Source: Marinobacterium sedimentorum | GTDB taxonomy: Bacteria > Pseudomonadota > Gammaproteobacteria > Pseudomonadales > Balneatricaceae | Length of the DNA stretch: 64,000 nucleotides | NCBI RefSeq assembly: GCF_024267675.1 | Contig: NZ_JALDYX010000019.1 | Location: 1 to 64,000, forward strand | Reading direction: 5' to 3' | Shown here: positions 1-9,284 of the stretch, piece after piece | How the letters are laid out: the number at the start of each line of letters is the position of its first letter | Numbering within the stretch: the stretch's first letter is position 1 | The notes under the pieces: model-generated | What the model was told of the DNA's origin: nothing | The model's input: the letters and a program-made list of their open reading frames with translations, nothing else | The model's database searches: none | Program-made: the position numbers and the translations under genes

Positions 1-55
1 CGATGGTGCCGACGTTTACGTGCGGCTTGTTACGTTCAAATGCTTTCTTACCCAT
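1..55 (-). CDS. tuf: Elongation factor Tu, N-terminal fragment
   Basis: Only the first 18 codons lie in the window; the gene runs off the left edge. The reading begins MGKKAFERNKPHVNVGTI, which is the highly conserved EF-Tu N-terminus. EF-Tu is the GTPase that brings aminoacyl-tRNA to the ribosome. It sits directly downstream of four tRNA genes on the same strand, the classic tRNA-tufB arrangement, so it is probably co-transcribed with them and released by tRNA processing. An AGGA about 11 bases upstream of the ATG can serve as ribosome binding site. Confidence 0.95.
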   Translation of the reverse strand, partial: MGKKAFERNKPHVNVGTI

Positions 56-147
56 CAGCCAGATTCCTGATAGCGTTGAATGAAATTCCGGAACGACAAA
101 TACAACAAAGGGCAGACATATTTCTATATCTACCCTTCATCAAATTA

Positions 148-222
148 TGGAGCTCATGGGCGGAATTGAACCGCCGACCTCACCCTTACCAAGGGTGTGC
201 TCTACCCCTGAGCTACATGAGC
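148..222 (-). tRNA. tRNA-Thr (anticodon GGT)
   Basis: The acceptor arms (GCTCATG with CATGAGC) pair perfectly, the anticodon loop reads TTGGTAA, the T-arm is GGCGGTTCAATTCCGCC and CCA is encoded. It is the tRNA gene nearest tuf, the position of thrT in E. coli. Confidence 0.96.
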
Positions 223-230
223 ACAACTGC

Positions 231-305
231 TGGAGCGGGTAGCGGGAATCGAACCCGCCTCTTCAGCTTGGAAGGCTGAGGTAATAGCCACTATACCATA
301 CCCGC
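231..305 (-). tRNA. tRNA-Gly (anticodon TCC)
   Basis: Acceptor GCGGGTA pairs with TACCCGC, the anticodon loop reads CTTCCAA, the T-arm is GCGGGTTCGATTCCCGC and CCA is encoded. It corresponds in place and anticodon to glyT of the E. coli tufB operon. Confidence 0.96.
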
Positions 306-329
306 CTACCGGCAAAATCTGGTAGTAGA

Positions 330-413
330 TGGTGGTGAGGGGTGGATTCGAACCACCGAAGCTCGCGCGTCAGATTTACAGTCTGATCCCTTTGGCCACT
401 CGGGAACCTCACC
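330..413 (-). tRNA. tRNA-Tyr (anticodon GTA)
   Basis: At 84 bases it has the long variable arm of a class II tRNA. The anticodon loop reads CTGTAAA, acceptor GGTGAGG pairs with CCTCACC, and CCA is encoded. It occupies the tyrU position of the tRNA-tuf operon. Confidence 0.96.
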
Positions 414-439
414 TTTACTACCCACTTCGCCGCTGAACA

Positions 440-515
<76 letters not shown>

Positions 516-535
516 TCAGCGTCGAAGTGGGGCGT

Positions 536-564
536 ATAGTACTGATCGACTTATGGTGTTGCAA
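536..564 (-). promoter_or_regulatory. Sigma-70 promoter of the tRNA-tuf operon
   Basis: On the minus strand a -35 TTGCAA (559-564) is followed after exactly 17 bases by a -10 TACTAT (536-541). The next bases, ACGCCCC, form a GC-rich discriminator of the kind linked to stringent control of stable RNA genes. The predicted start near 529 is about 14 bases before the first tRNA. The -35 lies inside the end of the upstream SPOR-domain gene. Sequence match only. Confidence 0.7.
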
Positions 565-1222
565 CCCCTTTGCAAACTTTTTTCTCTATTTTTATGCCGG
601 GATGTGATTTTTCGAGCACTTGATTGATTTTATTGAACAAATCTCGATCAGAATCGACCGGAAGCACCACCGCAAACAGCTCCTGAGTGCGATCAAGCAC
701 CTTCAGTTCGGGGGCAAGACCGGTATCCCGAAAGCGTACCGCGGCGGCCTCGGCCTCGGCCTCGGAATTATAACGCCCCAGCCGCAGCTGCGTGCCTTGC
801 GGGCTGCTTTCAGGCACCACATCCACCGCCTGCAGGCGCTCGATCAATGCAATGCGCTCCTGCGGATCCTGCGGTACATTCAGCGCCAGCTCAAACCCGG
901 CCGCCAGGCGTATATCCTCCTGCTCAATAACCGGCACCAGGCCGTAACGCTGCATCAGCTGCGCCACCTGCTCGGCATCGGCTCGCGCTGGCAAGCCGAC
1001 ATAGGACACACAGAGCGACTGCGCCGCCCCAGACCGTGCCTGCAACTGAGACTGACTCAGCTCCCGCAACTGGCCTGCATCCACCTCCGACAGCAAGCGC
1101 ACCGAAGCACCCTGCTCCACTACCTGAGGCACCGCTTCGCGAGTGTCACGCTGCATCAGCGCCGCCCACAGCAGCACCACGGCATTCATCAGCAACAGCA
1201 GCAGAAACAGCCAGCGCAACAT
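551..1222 (-). CDS. SPOR-domain-type membrane protein
   Basis: This 223-aa protein opens with a single hydrophobic segment (about residues 3-22), so it is probably anchored in the inner membrane with its body in the periplasm. The C-terminal part (about 145-215) resembles a SPOR domain, a fold that binds denuded peptidoglycan at division sites; the run LRLGRYNSEAEAEAAAVRFR is typical. The middle is glutamine- and alanine-rich. Its stop is one base before the end of the coaX reading, and it closes a birA-coaX-SPOR operon that is also seen in Pseudomonas. The exact role is unknown. The end of the gene overlaps the -35 of the tRNA promoter. Confidence 0.85.
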   Translation of the reverse strand: MLRWLFLLLLLMNAVVLLWAALMQRDTREAVPQVVEQGASVRLLSEVDAGQLRELSQSQLQARSGAAQSLCVSYVGLPARADAEQVAQLMQRYGLVPVIEQEDIRLAAGFELALNVPQDPQERIALIERLQAVDVVPESSPQGTQLRLGRYNSEAEAEAAAVRFRDTGLAPELKVLDRTQELFAVVLPVDSDRDLFNKINQVLEKSHPGIKIEKKVCKGVATP

Positions 1223-1223
1223 C

Positions 1224-1961
1224 TTACTTCAGCGCCCAGTGCAGACCGTCCAGCACCAGGTCAGGGCAGTACTCGCCCTTAGCCGCCAGACGTGCGAAGA
1301 GCTCACCATCACCACCGGTAATCAGCAGCGCAGCGCCCGGGTAATCCGACTCAAGCTGGACCAGCAAACGCTGAGCGATAGCATCGAATACAAAGTTGAT
1401 ACCATGAAATACCGCCGCCGACGTATGGGTGCCCGGCGTCAAATCGAACTCTTCCACCGCCTGATCGGCGATTACCCGGGCGGTATTGACCAGCAGACTC
1501 GAGACCATCAGACGTACGCCAGGCACAATGTAGCCGCCACGGTGAGCACCATCGGCGCCGACAAAGTCGATGGTGATGGCACTGCCGCAATCCACCACAC
1601 AGACCTCGCCTCCCGCCTGGCGGTATCCCGCCAGCATAGCCACCCAGCGATCAACCCCCATGCGCGACGGGTCTGCATAACTGTTGCGCACACCCGCCTG
1701 CTGCTCCTGCACACGGGCAAATTCCGCGACCAGAGACCAGCGCTGACGACAATAATCCGCGATCAGCGCTTCGACCGGTGCGCCTGCGACACAGGCCACG
1801 CGCACCCGGGATATATCATCAGGCCAGCAGTCGAACTCTGCCGCCTGGAACTGGGCAGCCTCAAGCTGACGGCTAAGCAGACGCCCGCGCACCCAACCCC
1901 GCTGAGGACAGGCGTAGCGCCATTTAAGAAAGCTATTGCCTATATCGATATCGAGAATCAT
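1224..1961 (-). CDS. coaX: Type III pantothenate kinase
   Basis: CoaX phosphorylates pantothenate with ATP, the first step of coenzyme A synthesis, and unlike type I CoaA is not inhibited by CoA. The 245-aa protein shows the ASKHA-fold phosphate motif DIDIGNS at residues 4-10, the GVDRW motif at 102-106 with the catalytic Asp104, and the second phosphate loop DCGSAIT at 124-130. Length fits the family (about 240-260). The start overlaps the birA stop by ATGA, so translation is probably coupled. BirA-CoaX neighbours are common, and in some bacteria the two are fused. Confidence 0.95.
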   Translation of the reverse strand: MILDIDIGNSFLKWRYACPQRGWVRGRLLSRQLEAAQFQAAEFDCWPDDISRVRVACVAGAPVEALIADYCRQRWSLVAEFARVQEQQAGVRNSYADPSRMGVDRWVAMLAGYRQAGGEVCVVDCGSAITIDFVGADGAHRGGYIVPGVRLMVSSLLVNTARVIADQAVEEFDLTPGTHTSAAVFHGINFVFDAIAQRLLVQLESDYPGAALLITGGDGELFARLAAKGEYCPDLVLDGLHWALK

Positions 1962-2932
1962 GACAGACGCCTGAGACTGACTTCTCCCCCATGGAAACTC
2001 TCGACGCCCGCGGCGGTTTCCAGCATCAGGGCACCGCTACCAGACACCCCGCGACAGATCCCTTCCACCGCATTGAGACCGAAGTTCAACGACACGCGCT
2101 GATCGCGACAGGCATCCAGCGCCTGCCACTCATCCACCAGGGGTTCAAAACCCGACTCGGCAAAAGCGGCCAGCACTGGCACCAGTTCGTTTACCAGCGC
2201 TGCAAGCACCTGGGTACGGGACGGGACAATGCCGCAGATCTGCTGCAGATCAACCCAGGGCTGATCTATGCCCGCCCCCTGCTCCTGGGGCATGGCAACA
2301 TTCAACCCCACACCCGTCACCACCTGACAGTCGCCCGAGGCTTCGCCGCTGACTTCCAGCAACACACCCGCCAGCTTGCGACCTTGCCACAGCAGATCAT
2401 TGGGCCATTTCAGTTCCACGCCCTCCAGCCCCAGACGCGCCAGGCCACGGGCCAGCCCGAGCCCCACCGCCAGACTCAGACCCTCAAGAGACGCAGCCCC
2501 TTGGGGAAAGCGCCAGACCAGCGAAAAGTAGAGATTGCGGGCAAAGGGGCTGACCCAGGCGCGCCCCCGTCTGCCACGGCCCGCGGTCTGCTGCTCTGCA
2601 ACATACAGACGCCCGTGGCCGGGTTTTTGCTGCAGCTGCTGCATGGCCAGCAGATTGGTGGACGGAATCGACAGGTCAAACTGCATATCCCCCAGCTGTG
2701 CGGCCACATTCGCGTCCAGCGCCGCTGCAAAGGCGTCGACACTCAACAGATCCAGGCCGCCGGGAAGACGATAACCGCGCCCTTTCACACTGTAGATTTC
2801 GATGCCAAGCTCCTCGAGCTTGCGCATTTGTTTCCAGATCGCACTACGACTGACTGCCAGCTGCTCGCCCAGCTCCTGCCCGGAGTGGAAGAGGCCATCA
2901 GCCAGGATAGACAACAACGATCGGGTCGTCAT
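1958..2932 (-). CDS. birA: Biotin-protein ligase and biotin operon repressor
   Basis: BirA makes biotinyl-AMP, attaches biotin to the carboxyl carrier of acetyl-CoA carboxylase and, as a dimer, represses biotin genes. The 324-aa protein has an N-terminal winged helix-turn-helix (about 1-60), the biotin/ATP loop AGRGRRGRAW at 117-126, the STN motif at 91-93 and the KWPND motif at 175-179 with the catalytic lysine. A C-terminal SH3-like domain follows. The presence of the HTH makes it a class II, regulatory BirA. It heads the operon with coaX; no bio genes are in this window, so its DNA targets lie elsewhere. Confidence 0.95.
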   Translation of the reverse strand: MTTRSLLSILADGLFHSGQELGEQLAVSRSAIWKQMRKLEELGIEIYSVKGRGYRLPGGLDLLSVDAFAAALDANVAAQLGDMQFDLSIPSTNLLAMQQLQQKPGHGRLYVAEQQTAGRGRRGRAWVSPFARNLYFSLVWRFPQGAASLEGLSLAVGLGLARGLARLGLEGVELKWPNDLLWQGRKLAGVLLEVSGEASGDCQVVTGVGLNVAMPQEQGAGIDQPWVDLQQICGIVPSRTQVLAALVNELVPVLAAFAESGFEPLVDEWQALDACRDQRVSLNFGLNAVEGICRGVSGSGALMLETAAGVESFHGGEVSLRRLS

Positions 2933-3019
2933 AGGGTAAGTCCTTTATTACTGATTAGACCGGCAACGGCGATCGCTGCCAGACAGCCTCCGGCCTGATT
3001 ACCGGCACCGCCATGCCGG

Positions 3020-3523
3020 CTATGCCCGCTCCAGCACACTGATGCTGTAGTCATAGGGGTTCGGTCCCTCCGCCTTGAACTCGGCCCGCTCAATTTGCGC
3101 CCAGTCCGCGGCTTCCAGCGCGGGGAAACGCGCATCCCCCTCGATGTCGGCCTGCACTTCGGTCAGATAGATGCGCTGCGTTCTGGGCAGCGCCTGGGCA
3201 TAAATCTGGGCCCCCCCGATCACCATCGCCTCGTCGAGGCCGCCAATCTCGCAATGGGCCTGCGCCAGCTCAATAGCCTGTTCCAGCGACCTGGCCACCT
3301 GCACACCCGGATGACGCCATTCGCCATTGCGCGTCACCACTATATTGGCGCGCCCCGGTAGCGGTCGCCCGATAGACTCGAACGTCAACCGCCCCATGAT
3401 GACCGGCTTGCCGAAGGTGACCTGCTTGAAATATTTCAGATCCGCCGGCAGATACCAAGGCAGTTTGTTCTCTACACCAATCACGCCATTGCGGGCCCGA
3501 GCTACAATAATTGCCAGTTTCAT
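3020..3523 (-). CDS. folA: Dihydrofolate reductase
   Basis: FolA reduces dihydrofolate to tetrahydrofolate with NADPH, recycling the folate oxidised by thymidylate synthase. The 167-aa protein matches chromosomal DHFR: the substrate-binding Asp28 is in LPADLKYFK, the NADPH region reads GKPVIMGRLTFESIGRPLPGR, and the C-terminal part carries VIGGAQIYAQALP. The ATG follows the thyA stop by nine bases, so thyA and folA form one transcription unit, a natural pairing. The Met20-loop sequence is GVIGVENKLPWYLP, close to the E. coli form. Confidence 0.97.
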   Translation of the reverse strand: MKLAIIVARARNGVIGVENKLPWYLPADLKYFKQVTFGKPVIMGRLTFESIGRPLPGRANIVVTRNGEWRHPGVQVARSLEQAIELAQAHCEIGGLDEAMVIGGAQIYAQALPRTQRIYLTEVQADIEGDARFPALEAADWAQIERAEFKAEGPNPYDYSISVLERA

Positions 3524-3532
3524 CTCAGGTCC

Positions 3533-4375
3533 TTAAACAGCAATCGGGGCTTTTATCCCCGGCAACGGATCATAGCCCAGGAACTCGAAGTCCTCGAACT
3601 CATATTCGAACAGGGAATCCGGCTTGCGCAGGATATTCAGCCGCGGCAGCACCCCGGGGGTACGGGAAAGCTGCTCATCGACGATGGCTGGATTGTTCAG
3701 GTGATTCTGATACAGGTGCACGTCGCCAAAGGTATGCACAAAGTCACCGACCTCCAGATCGCACTGCTGCGCCAGCATATGGGTCAGCAACGAATAGGAG
3801 GCAATATTGAAGGGCACACCCAGGAAGTAGTCGGCGCTGCGCTGATACAGCTGACAGCTGAGCCGCCCCTCGGCGACATAGAACTGAAACAGAGTATGAC
3901 AGGGCGGCAACGCGGCCTTGCCGTTTTCAACGTTCTGCTGCGGGCTCAGACTTTCATCCGGCAGGTCCGCCGGGTTCCAGCCACTGACAATCAGACGGCG
4001 CGAATTGGGATTACGCTTGATCTGTGCCACCAGTTCCGCGAGCTGATCCACTGTGCGACCATCGGGGCAGGCCCAGGAACGCCACTGCTTGCCGTACACC
4101 GGGCCGAGGTCGCCATTTTCCAGCGCCCACTCATTCCAGATACTGACACCGCGCTCTTGCAGCCAGTTATTGTCGGTGCTGCCGTTGAGGAACCACAGCA
4201 ATTCATACACCACCGACTTGATATGGACTTTCTTGGTGGTCAGCAACGGAAAGCCCGCCGCCAGGTCGAAGCGCAACTGACGGCCAAATAGCGACCTGGT
4301 ACCGGTACCGGTGCGGTCGCCCTTGTCACAGCCGTTATCGACAATATCGCGCATCAGGTCCAGATACTGCTGCAT
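3533..4375 (-). CDS. thyA: Thymidylate synthase
   Basis: ThyA methylates dUMP to dTMP using methylene-tetrahydrofolate, producing dihydrofolate for FolA. The catalytic cysteine lies in [12 protein letters not shown] (Cys159 from this start), and DRTGTGT near the N-terminus binds the phosphate. The protein has 280 residues against 264 in E. coli; the extra residues are an insertion (around [15 protein letters not shown]) just before the catalytic loop, a variant known from other ThyA subfamilies. The ATG at 4375 is chosen over an in-frame GTG one codon earlier because GGAG lies five bases before it. Confidence 0.96.
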   Translation of the reverse strand: MQQYLDLMRDIVDNGCDKGDRTGTGTRSLFGRQLRFDLAAGFPLLTTKKVHIKSVVYELLWFLNGSTDNNWLQERGVSIWNEWALENGDLGPVYGKQWRSWACPDGRTVDQLAELVAQIKRNPNSRRLIVSGWNPADLPDESLSPQQNVENGKAALPPCHTLFQFYVAEGRLSCQLYQRSADYFLGVPFNIASYSLLTHMLAQQCDLEVGDFVHTFGDVHLYQNHLNNPAIVDEQLSRTPGVLPRLNILRKPDSLFEYEFEDFEFLGYDPLPGIKAPIAV

Positions 4376-4444
4376 CACTACTCCACATCAAAAACATAAG
4401 CATGCGAACCCGCCCGCACAACCCAGGGCCGTGCGGGCAGCCGC

Positions 4445-5233
4445 TCAGGCGCTAACTTTACGCCGGTAGGCCAGCAGCATCAACAAGGCCCCGGCCACTA
4501 CCATGGGCACGGACAGCAGCTGCCCCATGGTCAGCCAGTCAAAGGCCAGGAAGCCCAGCTGTTCATCGGGCTGGCGTACCAACTCGATCAGCGAGCGGAA
4601 GCTGCCATATAAAAGGAGGAAGAGCCCCGAAACGGCCATGCGCGGTCGCGGCCTGGCCGAAAACCACCACAGCAGCGCGAACATCAGCACGCCTTCCAGG
4701 GCAAATTCATACAGCTGCGATGGATGCCGCGGCACGCCATCACCGGTACGCGGGAAAATGACACCCCAGGGCAGATCGGTCGTACGCCCCCAGAGTTCGC
4801 CGCCGATAAAGTTACCCACCCGACCGGCACCCAGACCAATGGGAATGAGCGGTGCCGTGAAGTCCCCCATTTCAAAGAAGGTCTTGCCCTGCCTGCGCCC
4901 GAACAGCCAGAGCGCCACCAGCACGCCGATCAGCCCGCCGTGAAAGGACATGCCGCCCTCCCATACATGGAACAGCCACAGCGGGTTGGCGAGGAAATAG
5001 TCGAACTGATAGAACAGCACGTAACCGGCACGACCACCGAGAACCACTCCCATGGCCCCCCAAAAAATCAGATCGGACACCTGCTGCTCGGTCCAGCCGG
5101 AACCTGCACGCCGGGCCCGTTGTACGCCGAGCCACCAGGCGGCGGCAAAGCCCACCAGATACATCAGGCCATACCAGTGTATCTGCAGAAAACCCAGATC
5201 CAGCGCGATCGGGTCTATGTCATGTACCCACAT
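4445..5233 (-). CDS. lgt: Phosphatidylglycerol-prolipoprotein diacylglyceryl transferase
   Basis: Lgt transfers diacylglycerol from phosphatidylglycerol to the lipobox cysteine of prolipoproteins at the inner membrane. The 262-aa protein has about seven membrane segments, the essential His98 in SFHGG and Arg138 in the Lgt signature [16 protein letters not shown] (residues 135-150). The usual asparagine in the signature (FINGELWGR) is glycine here. It lies between a TauE/SafE permease and thyA on the same strand; thyA is also next to lgt in E. coli, so the position supports the call. Confidence 0.95.
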   Translation of the reverse strand: MWVHDIDPIALDLGFLQIHWYGLMYLVGFAAAWWLGVQRARRAGSGWTEQQVSDLIFWGAMGVVLGGRAGYVLFYQFDYFLANPLWLFHVWEGGMSFHGGLIGVLVALWLFGRRQGKTFFEMGDFTAPLIPIGLGAGRVGNFIGGELWGRTTDLPWGVIFPRTGDGVPRHPSQLYEFALEGVLMFALLWWFSARPRPRMAVSGLFLLLYGSFRSLIELVRQPDEQLGFLAFDWLTMGQLLSVPMVVAGALLMLLAYRRKVSA

Positions 5234-5251
5234 AAATAACTCAGTCCTTGT

Positions 5252-6055
5252 TCAGAGCAGATTGCCAAGCAGAAAACGCATGCCCACCAGGGCGAGAAAA
5301 ACCGCAAAAATGCGCCGCAGCACCGGCGCCGGCAGACTGTGGGCCCAGTGTGCCCCCAGGCGCGCAAAGAACGGACTGGTCAGCACGATACCGGCAAAGG
5401 CCGGCAGGTAAACGTACCCCAGACTCCAGTCCACCAGCGCCTCATGCCCCCAGCCTTCCAGCACATTACTGCAAGCCCCCATCAGCGCGATGGGCAGACC
5501 GCAAGCAGCAGACGTTGCCACCGCCTGCTGCATGCGCACATGACGCCAGCTCAGATAGGGCACCGTCAGGGTACCTCCCCCTATTCCAAACAGGGCCGAC
5601 GCCCAGCCAATCAGGCCACCGGCGGCGGCAAGCCCAGCCGGCTTTGGCGCCTCACCCGGGCTTTCCGAGGGCTTGGCGCCAAACGCCATGTGCAGGGATA
5701 CCAGCAATGCAAAGCTGCCAATCAGCATCTGCAGTACTTCGCCCGGCAGCTGACCGGCGGTCTTGACCCCCAGAAAGGCACCCAGCAGTATCCCCAGCCC
5801 CAGCGGCCGGAACAGATCCCAGCGCACCGCACCACGCTTGTGATGAGCCCGTATGGAGCTAACTGAGGTGACCACAATGGTCGCCAGCGAGGTCGCCACG
5901 GCCATGTGAGTGAGAATCTCGGGGGAAATTCCCTGGGCGCCGAAGGAGAATACCAGCACCGGCACAATCAGCAATCCGCCGCCGATGCCAAAGAGCCCGG
6001 CCGTCACGCCCGCCGCAGCGCCCAGCACCAGATACATCAATAGGGTCAACAGCAT
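5252..6055 (-). CDS. TauE/SafE family sulfite/anion exporter
   Basis: A 267-aa integral membrane protein with about eight hydrophobic segments in two repeated halves. Each half carries the family signature: GLFGIGGGLLIVPVL near residue 20 and ALFGIGGGTLTVPYL near 160. TauE/SafE proteins are proposed to export sulfite, sulfoacetate or related sulfur compounds; substrates vary widely, so none is assigned. The gene ends 18 bases before lgt and may share its transcript. A GGGATG-type ribosome site precedes the ATG. Confidence 0.9.
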   Translation of the reverse strand: MLLTLLMYLVLGAAAGVTAGLFGIGGGLLIVPVLVFSFGAQGISPEILTHMAVATSLATIVVTSVSSIRAHHKRGAVRWDLFRPLGLGILLGAFLGVKTAGQLPGEVLQMLIGSFALLVSLHMAFGAKPSESPGEAPKPAGLAAAGGLIGWASALFGIGGGTLTVPYLSWRHVRMQQAVATSAACGLPIALMGACSNVLEGWGHEALVDWSLGYVYLPAFAGIVLTSPFFARLGAHWAHSLPAPVLRRIFAVFLALVGMRFLLGNLL

Positions 6056-6172
6056 GATGGAACATCCCTGCAGCAGTCATGATAAAGTCGCCTATAGTAG
6101 CCTATGGGGCCTTGCAGGCAACTGCCGCACACCATCGCCCCTGGGCAAGCAGCCGCGCCAGAGAGCCGATTC

Positions 6173-6979
6173 ATGTGCCTGATGACCTTCGCCTACCAGA
6201 CCCACCCCGACTACAACCTTATTCTGATCGCCAATCGCGATGAAGCCTACGGCCGCCCCACCCGAGGTGTCGCCCCCTGGGCACAGGACAGCGACCTGGT
6301 CGCCGGGCAGGACCTGGAACAGGGCGGCACCTGGCTCGGCATTCACCGCAGCGGCAGGCTCAGCGCCGTAACCAACTACCGTGACGGCCGCGCCAGGGCA
6401 AACCCGGCTCTGCGCTCGCGCGGACATCTGACGCGGGATTTCCTGCTCTCCAGGGAGTCGGCAAACACCGTCAGCCAGCACTACGCCGAGCAGGGGGCAC
6501 ACTACGGCGCTTTCAATCTTCTACTGGGGGACGTTGAAGGGCTGTACTACCTGTCAAACCGCGGACGGGCGCCCGAGCGCCTTGGCCCCGGCATCTATGG
6601 CCTGAGTAACGCACTGCTCAACAGCCCCTGGCCGAAGGTGCAGCAGGCGCGCGATGCACTCAGCGCCGCGCTGAGCACTATTTCCGCCCGCCAGGACAGG
6701 CTGCAACAGGCAGCGCAGCTGACTGAGGTTCTGGCCGCACGCAACCAGGCGCCGGATGCGCAGCTGCCCGATACCGGCATCAGCCTTGAGCTTGAGCGCC
6801 GCCTGTCGCCCTGCTTCATCAGGCTGGAGACATACGGCACAAGAGCCACCACGGTACTGCTGCAGGATTATCAGGGAAACAGCTGTGTTTACGAGCAGAG
6901 CTTCGATGCCCGCGGGCCCACCGAAACGCGACACTACGAGCTGCAGCTGCCGCCGTTCGGCTCCAGACCCCGCGGCTGA
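6173..6979 (+). CDS. NRDE (TANGO2-like) family protein
   Basis: The protein begins MCLMTFAYQ and contains the name-giving motif ANRDEAYGRPT at about residues 21-31. Family members are predicted N-terminal nucleophile hydrolases, with Cys2 exposed after removal of Met; this is why the ATG at 6173 is chosen over an upstream in-frame start at 6104. The human homologue TANGO2 has been linked to haem and lipid handling, but the bacterial role is not settled. It is 268 aa, the normal length, and converges on ptsP with a ten-base gap. Confidence 0.9.
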   Translation: MCLMTFAYQTHPDYNLILIANRDEAYGRPTRGVAPWAQDSDLVAGQDLEQGGTWLGIHRSGRLSAVTNYRDGRARANPALRSRGHLTRDFLLSRESANTVSQHYAEQGAHYGAFNLLLGDVEGLYYLSNRGRAPERLGPGIYGLSNALLNSPWPKVQQARDALSAALSTISARQDRLQQAAQLTEVLAARNQAPDAQLPDTGISLELERRLSPCFIRLETYGTRATTVLLQDYQGNSCVYEQSFDARGPTETRHYELQLPPFGSRPRG

Positions 6980-6989
6980 AGCACTGTCA

Positions 6990-9266
6990 CTATCGGGGAA
7001 GAGTGGGTCGTGACAACTGCCCCAAGCCGAGCTCTTGCAGGGTGTTGCGCAGCAGCAGATGGATTTCCTCGGCATCATCCATGCCCCGCACCTGACTGAG
7101 CAGGCCGCAGGCCCGTACATGGGTAATACCGCGAATGGCCGACTTCACCCGGGGAATATTGGTGGAGTTCATCGACAGCACGTCATACCCCATGGCCATC
7201 AGCAGAATGGCACCACAGGGGTCTGAGGCCATTTCACCACAGATGGACACCTGCACGTTTTCCTTGTGCGCTTCATCGGCGATATATTCCAGCGCCCGCA
7301 GTACCGATGGATGGTAAGGCGCATAGAGGCCCGCGACCCGAGGGTTGTTGCGATCCACCGCCAGCAGATACTGCGTCAGGTCGTTGGAGCCCACGGAAAT
7401 GAAATCAACGCGCCGCGCAAAACGGCGCACCTGATAGACCGCCGCCGGCACCTCGACCATTACGCCCACCGGAGGCCGCTCGGTGATATGGCCCTCTTCA
7501 CGCAGCTCGCTCACGGCCCGATCAATCATGCGATTGGCCTCGTCCACCTCGTGCACGCTGGTCACCATGGGCAGCATGATGCGCAGATTGCCCAGACCTT
7601 CGTTAGCGCACAGCATGGCCCGCACCTGTACCAGGAAGATCTCGGGATGATCCAGTGTCACGCGAATACCGCGCCAGCCCAGGAAGGGGTTTTCCTCCTT
7701 GATGGGAAAGTACGGCAGCGCCTTGTCTCCACCTATATCCAGGGTGCGCATGGTAACCGGACGTGGCGCGAAGGCTGCCAGCTGGGAACGATAGGTCTGC
7801 AACTGTTCCTGCTCGCTGGGGAAAAAATCCCGAATCATGAAGGGAATCTCGGTGCGATAGAGCCCTATACCCTCGGCACCGCGCTCCAGCGCCCGCTTTA
7901 CATCGATATCCAGGCCCGTATTGGCCCACAGCGGCATGTTGTAGCCATCGGACGTCTCGGCGGCCTTGTCCCGCAGCTGCTCCAGGCCTGCGGCAACTTC
8001 GCAGTCTTCGCGCATGATGTCACGGTAAACCTGCAGGATTTCATCCGACGGGTTCACGTATACCCGCCCGGAGTAACCGTCCAGAATCAGCACCCGGGCC
8101 TCAATCTGGGTATAGGGCAGATCCAGCACCCCCATGGTGGTGGGAATGCCCAGCGAGCGCGCCAGGATAGCGGCATGGGAGTTGCCGGAGCCATGCACCG
8201 ACACCAAGCCTGCCAGTTTCTCGGTGGGAACTTCACCCAGCATCGCCGGGGTGAGTTCATCCGCCACCAGAATGGTGTTGTCGGGATAGTCGATCTGCTT
8301 GGGCGCGGCCTCCTGCATATAGGCCAGCACGCGCCGCCCCAGATCGCGGATATCGCTCGCACGCTCGCGCAGGTAGGGGTCTTCCATGGCGTCAAACTCG
8401 CGGATATGTGCCTTGATCACCTCGCGCAGCGCGCCCTGGGCCCAGTTGCCCAGGTATATTTTCTCCACCACCTCGCCCGCCAGGGCATTGTCATCCAGCA
8501 TCCGCAGATAGACATCAAACAACGCCTGCTCCTCGGTACGCAGCCGCTTGGACAGTGTGCGCCCCACCACACGGATATCGTGACGCACGGATTCAAGGGC
8601 GCGCACAAAGAGCGCTATCTCGGCCTCGATATCAGTCGCGGCTTTGTCAGGGACCGCATTCAGGTCCGCTGGCGGCGCCATGACCACGGCCGGGCCAATG
8701 GCCACACCGGGCGCGGCCGAGACGCCTTCAAAGCGGCTTTCAATCACGGCACCGCGGCGACTGCCGCTGACGTCCTGAATGGAACCGGTTGCCTCGGCAT
8801 GGGCAATAACACCCGCCAGCTGCGCAGAAACGGTGACCAGAAAGGCTTCTTCGTTTTCATCGAAGCGCCGACGCTCCTTTTGCTGTACCACCAGCACGCC
8901 CAGCACGTCACGCTGATGAATGATCGGCACGCCAAGAAAGGAGTGAAAACGCTCTTCGCCGGTGCCCGGCAGATAGATAAACGCCGGATGCTTGGCGGCG
9001 TCTTCCAGGTTGATGGGCTCAGCCCGCTGCCCCACCAAGCCGACGATACCCTCGGAAGCGGACAGGCTGACCGTACCCACGGCATCCTTGTTCAACCCCT
9101 GAGTCGCCATCAGGATGTAGCGCTGCTTTTTGGTATTGAACAGATACACAGAGCACATCTGTGTCCGCATGGCACGCTGTATTCTGCGCACGATCAGGTC
9201 TAACACCGAATCAAGATCCGGTGCCGCGCTGACCTCCTGCACGATCTTGCGCAGTATTTCGAGCAT
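6990..9266 (-). CDS. ptsP: Nitrogen-PTS enzyme I (GAF domain plus EI)
   Basis: PtsP takes phosphate from PEP and passes it to NPr and then EIIA-Ntr, a regulatory relay without sugar transport. The 758-aa protein has an N-terminal GAF domain (about 1-160), which senses glutamine/2-oxoglutarate in studied cases, a linker, then enzyme I: the phospho-histidine His364 in the motif GSGNSHAAILARSLGIP and a C-terminal PEP-binding barrel with RTEIPFMIRD and CGEMASDP. Length fits PtsP (748 in E. coli). It lies 18 bases after rppH, as in E. coli and Pseudomonas. No ptsN or ptsO is in the window. Confidence 0.96.
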   Translation of the reverse strand: MLEILRKIVQEVSAAPDLDSVLDLIVRRIQRAMRTQMCSVYLFNTKKQRYILMATQGLNKDAVGTVSLSASEGIVGLVGQRAEPINLEDAAKHPAFIYLPGTGEERFHSFLGVPIIHQRDVLGVLVVQQKERRRFDENEEAFLVTVSAQLAGVIAHAEATGSIQDVSGSRRGAVIESRFEGVSAAPGVAIGPAVVMAPPADLNAVPDKAATDIEAEIALFVRALESVRHDIRVVGRTLSKRLRTEEQALFDVYLRMLDDNALAGEVVEKIYLGNWAQGALREVIKAHIREFDAMEDPYLRERASDIRDLGRRVLAYMQEAAPKQIDYPDNTILVADELTPAMLGEVPTEKLAGLVSVHGSGNSHAAILARSLGIPTTMGVLDLPYTQIEARVLILDGYSGRVYVNPSDEILQVYRDIMREDCEVAAGLEQLRDKAAETSDGYNMPLWANTGLDIDVKRALERGAEGIGLYRTEIPFMIRDFFPSEQEQLQTYRSQLAAFAPRPVTMRTLDIGGDKALPYFPIKEENPFLGWRGIRVTLDHPEIFLVQVRAMLCANEGLGNLRIMLPMVTSVHEVDEANRMIDRAVSELREEGHITERPPVGVMVEVPAAVYQVRRFARRVDFISVGSNDLTQYLLAVDRNNPRVAGLYAPYHPSVLRALEYIADEAHKENVQVSICGEMASDPCGAILLMAMGYDVLSMNSTNIPRVKSAIRGITHVRACGLLSQVRGMDDAEEIHLLLRNTLQELGLGQLSRPTLPR

Positions 9267-9284
9267 GGTCCCACCCCATAATTG

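Noticed and set aside
7266..9203. 645-codon plus-strand open frame opposite ptsP
   Set aside because: It mirrors ptsP codons in a GC-rich gene, is rich in His, Gln and Arg, and has no domain or ribosome site.
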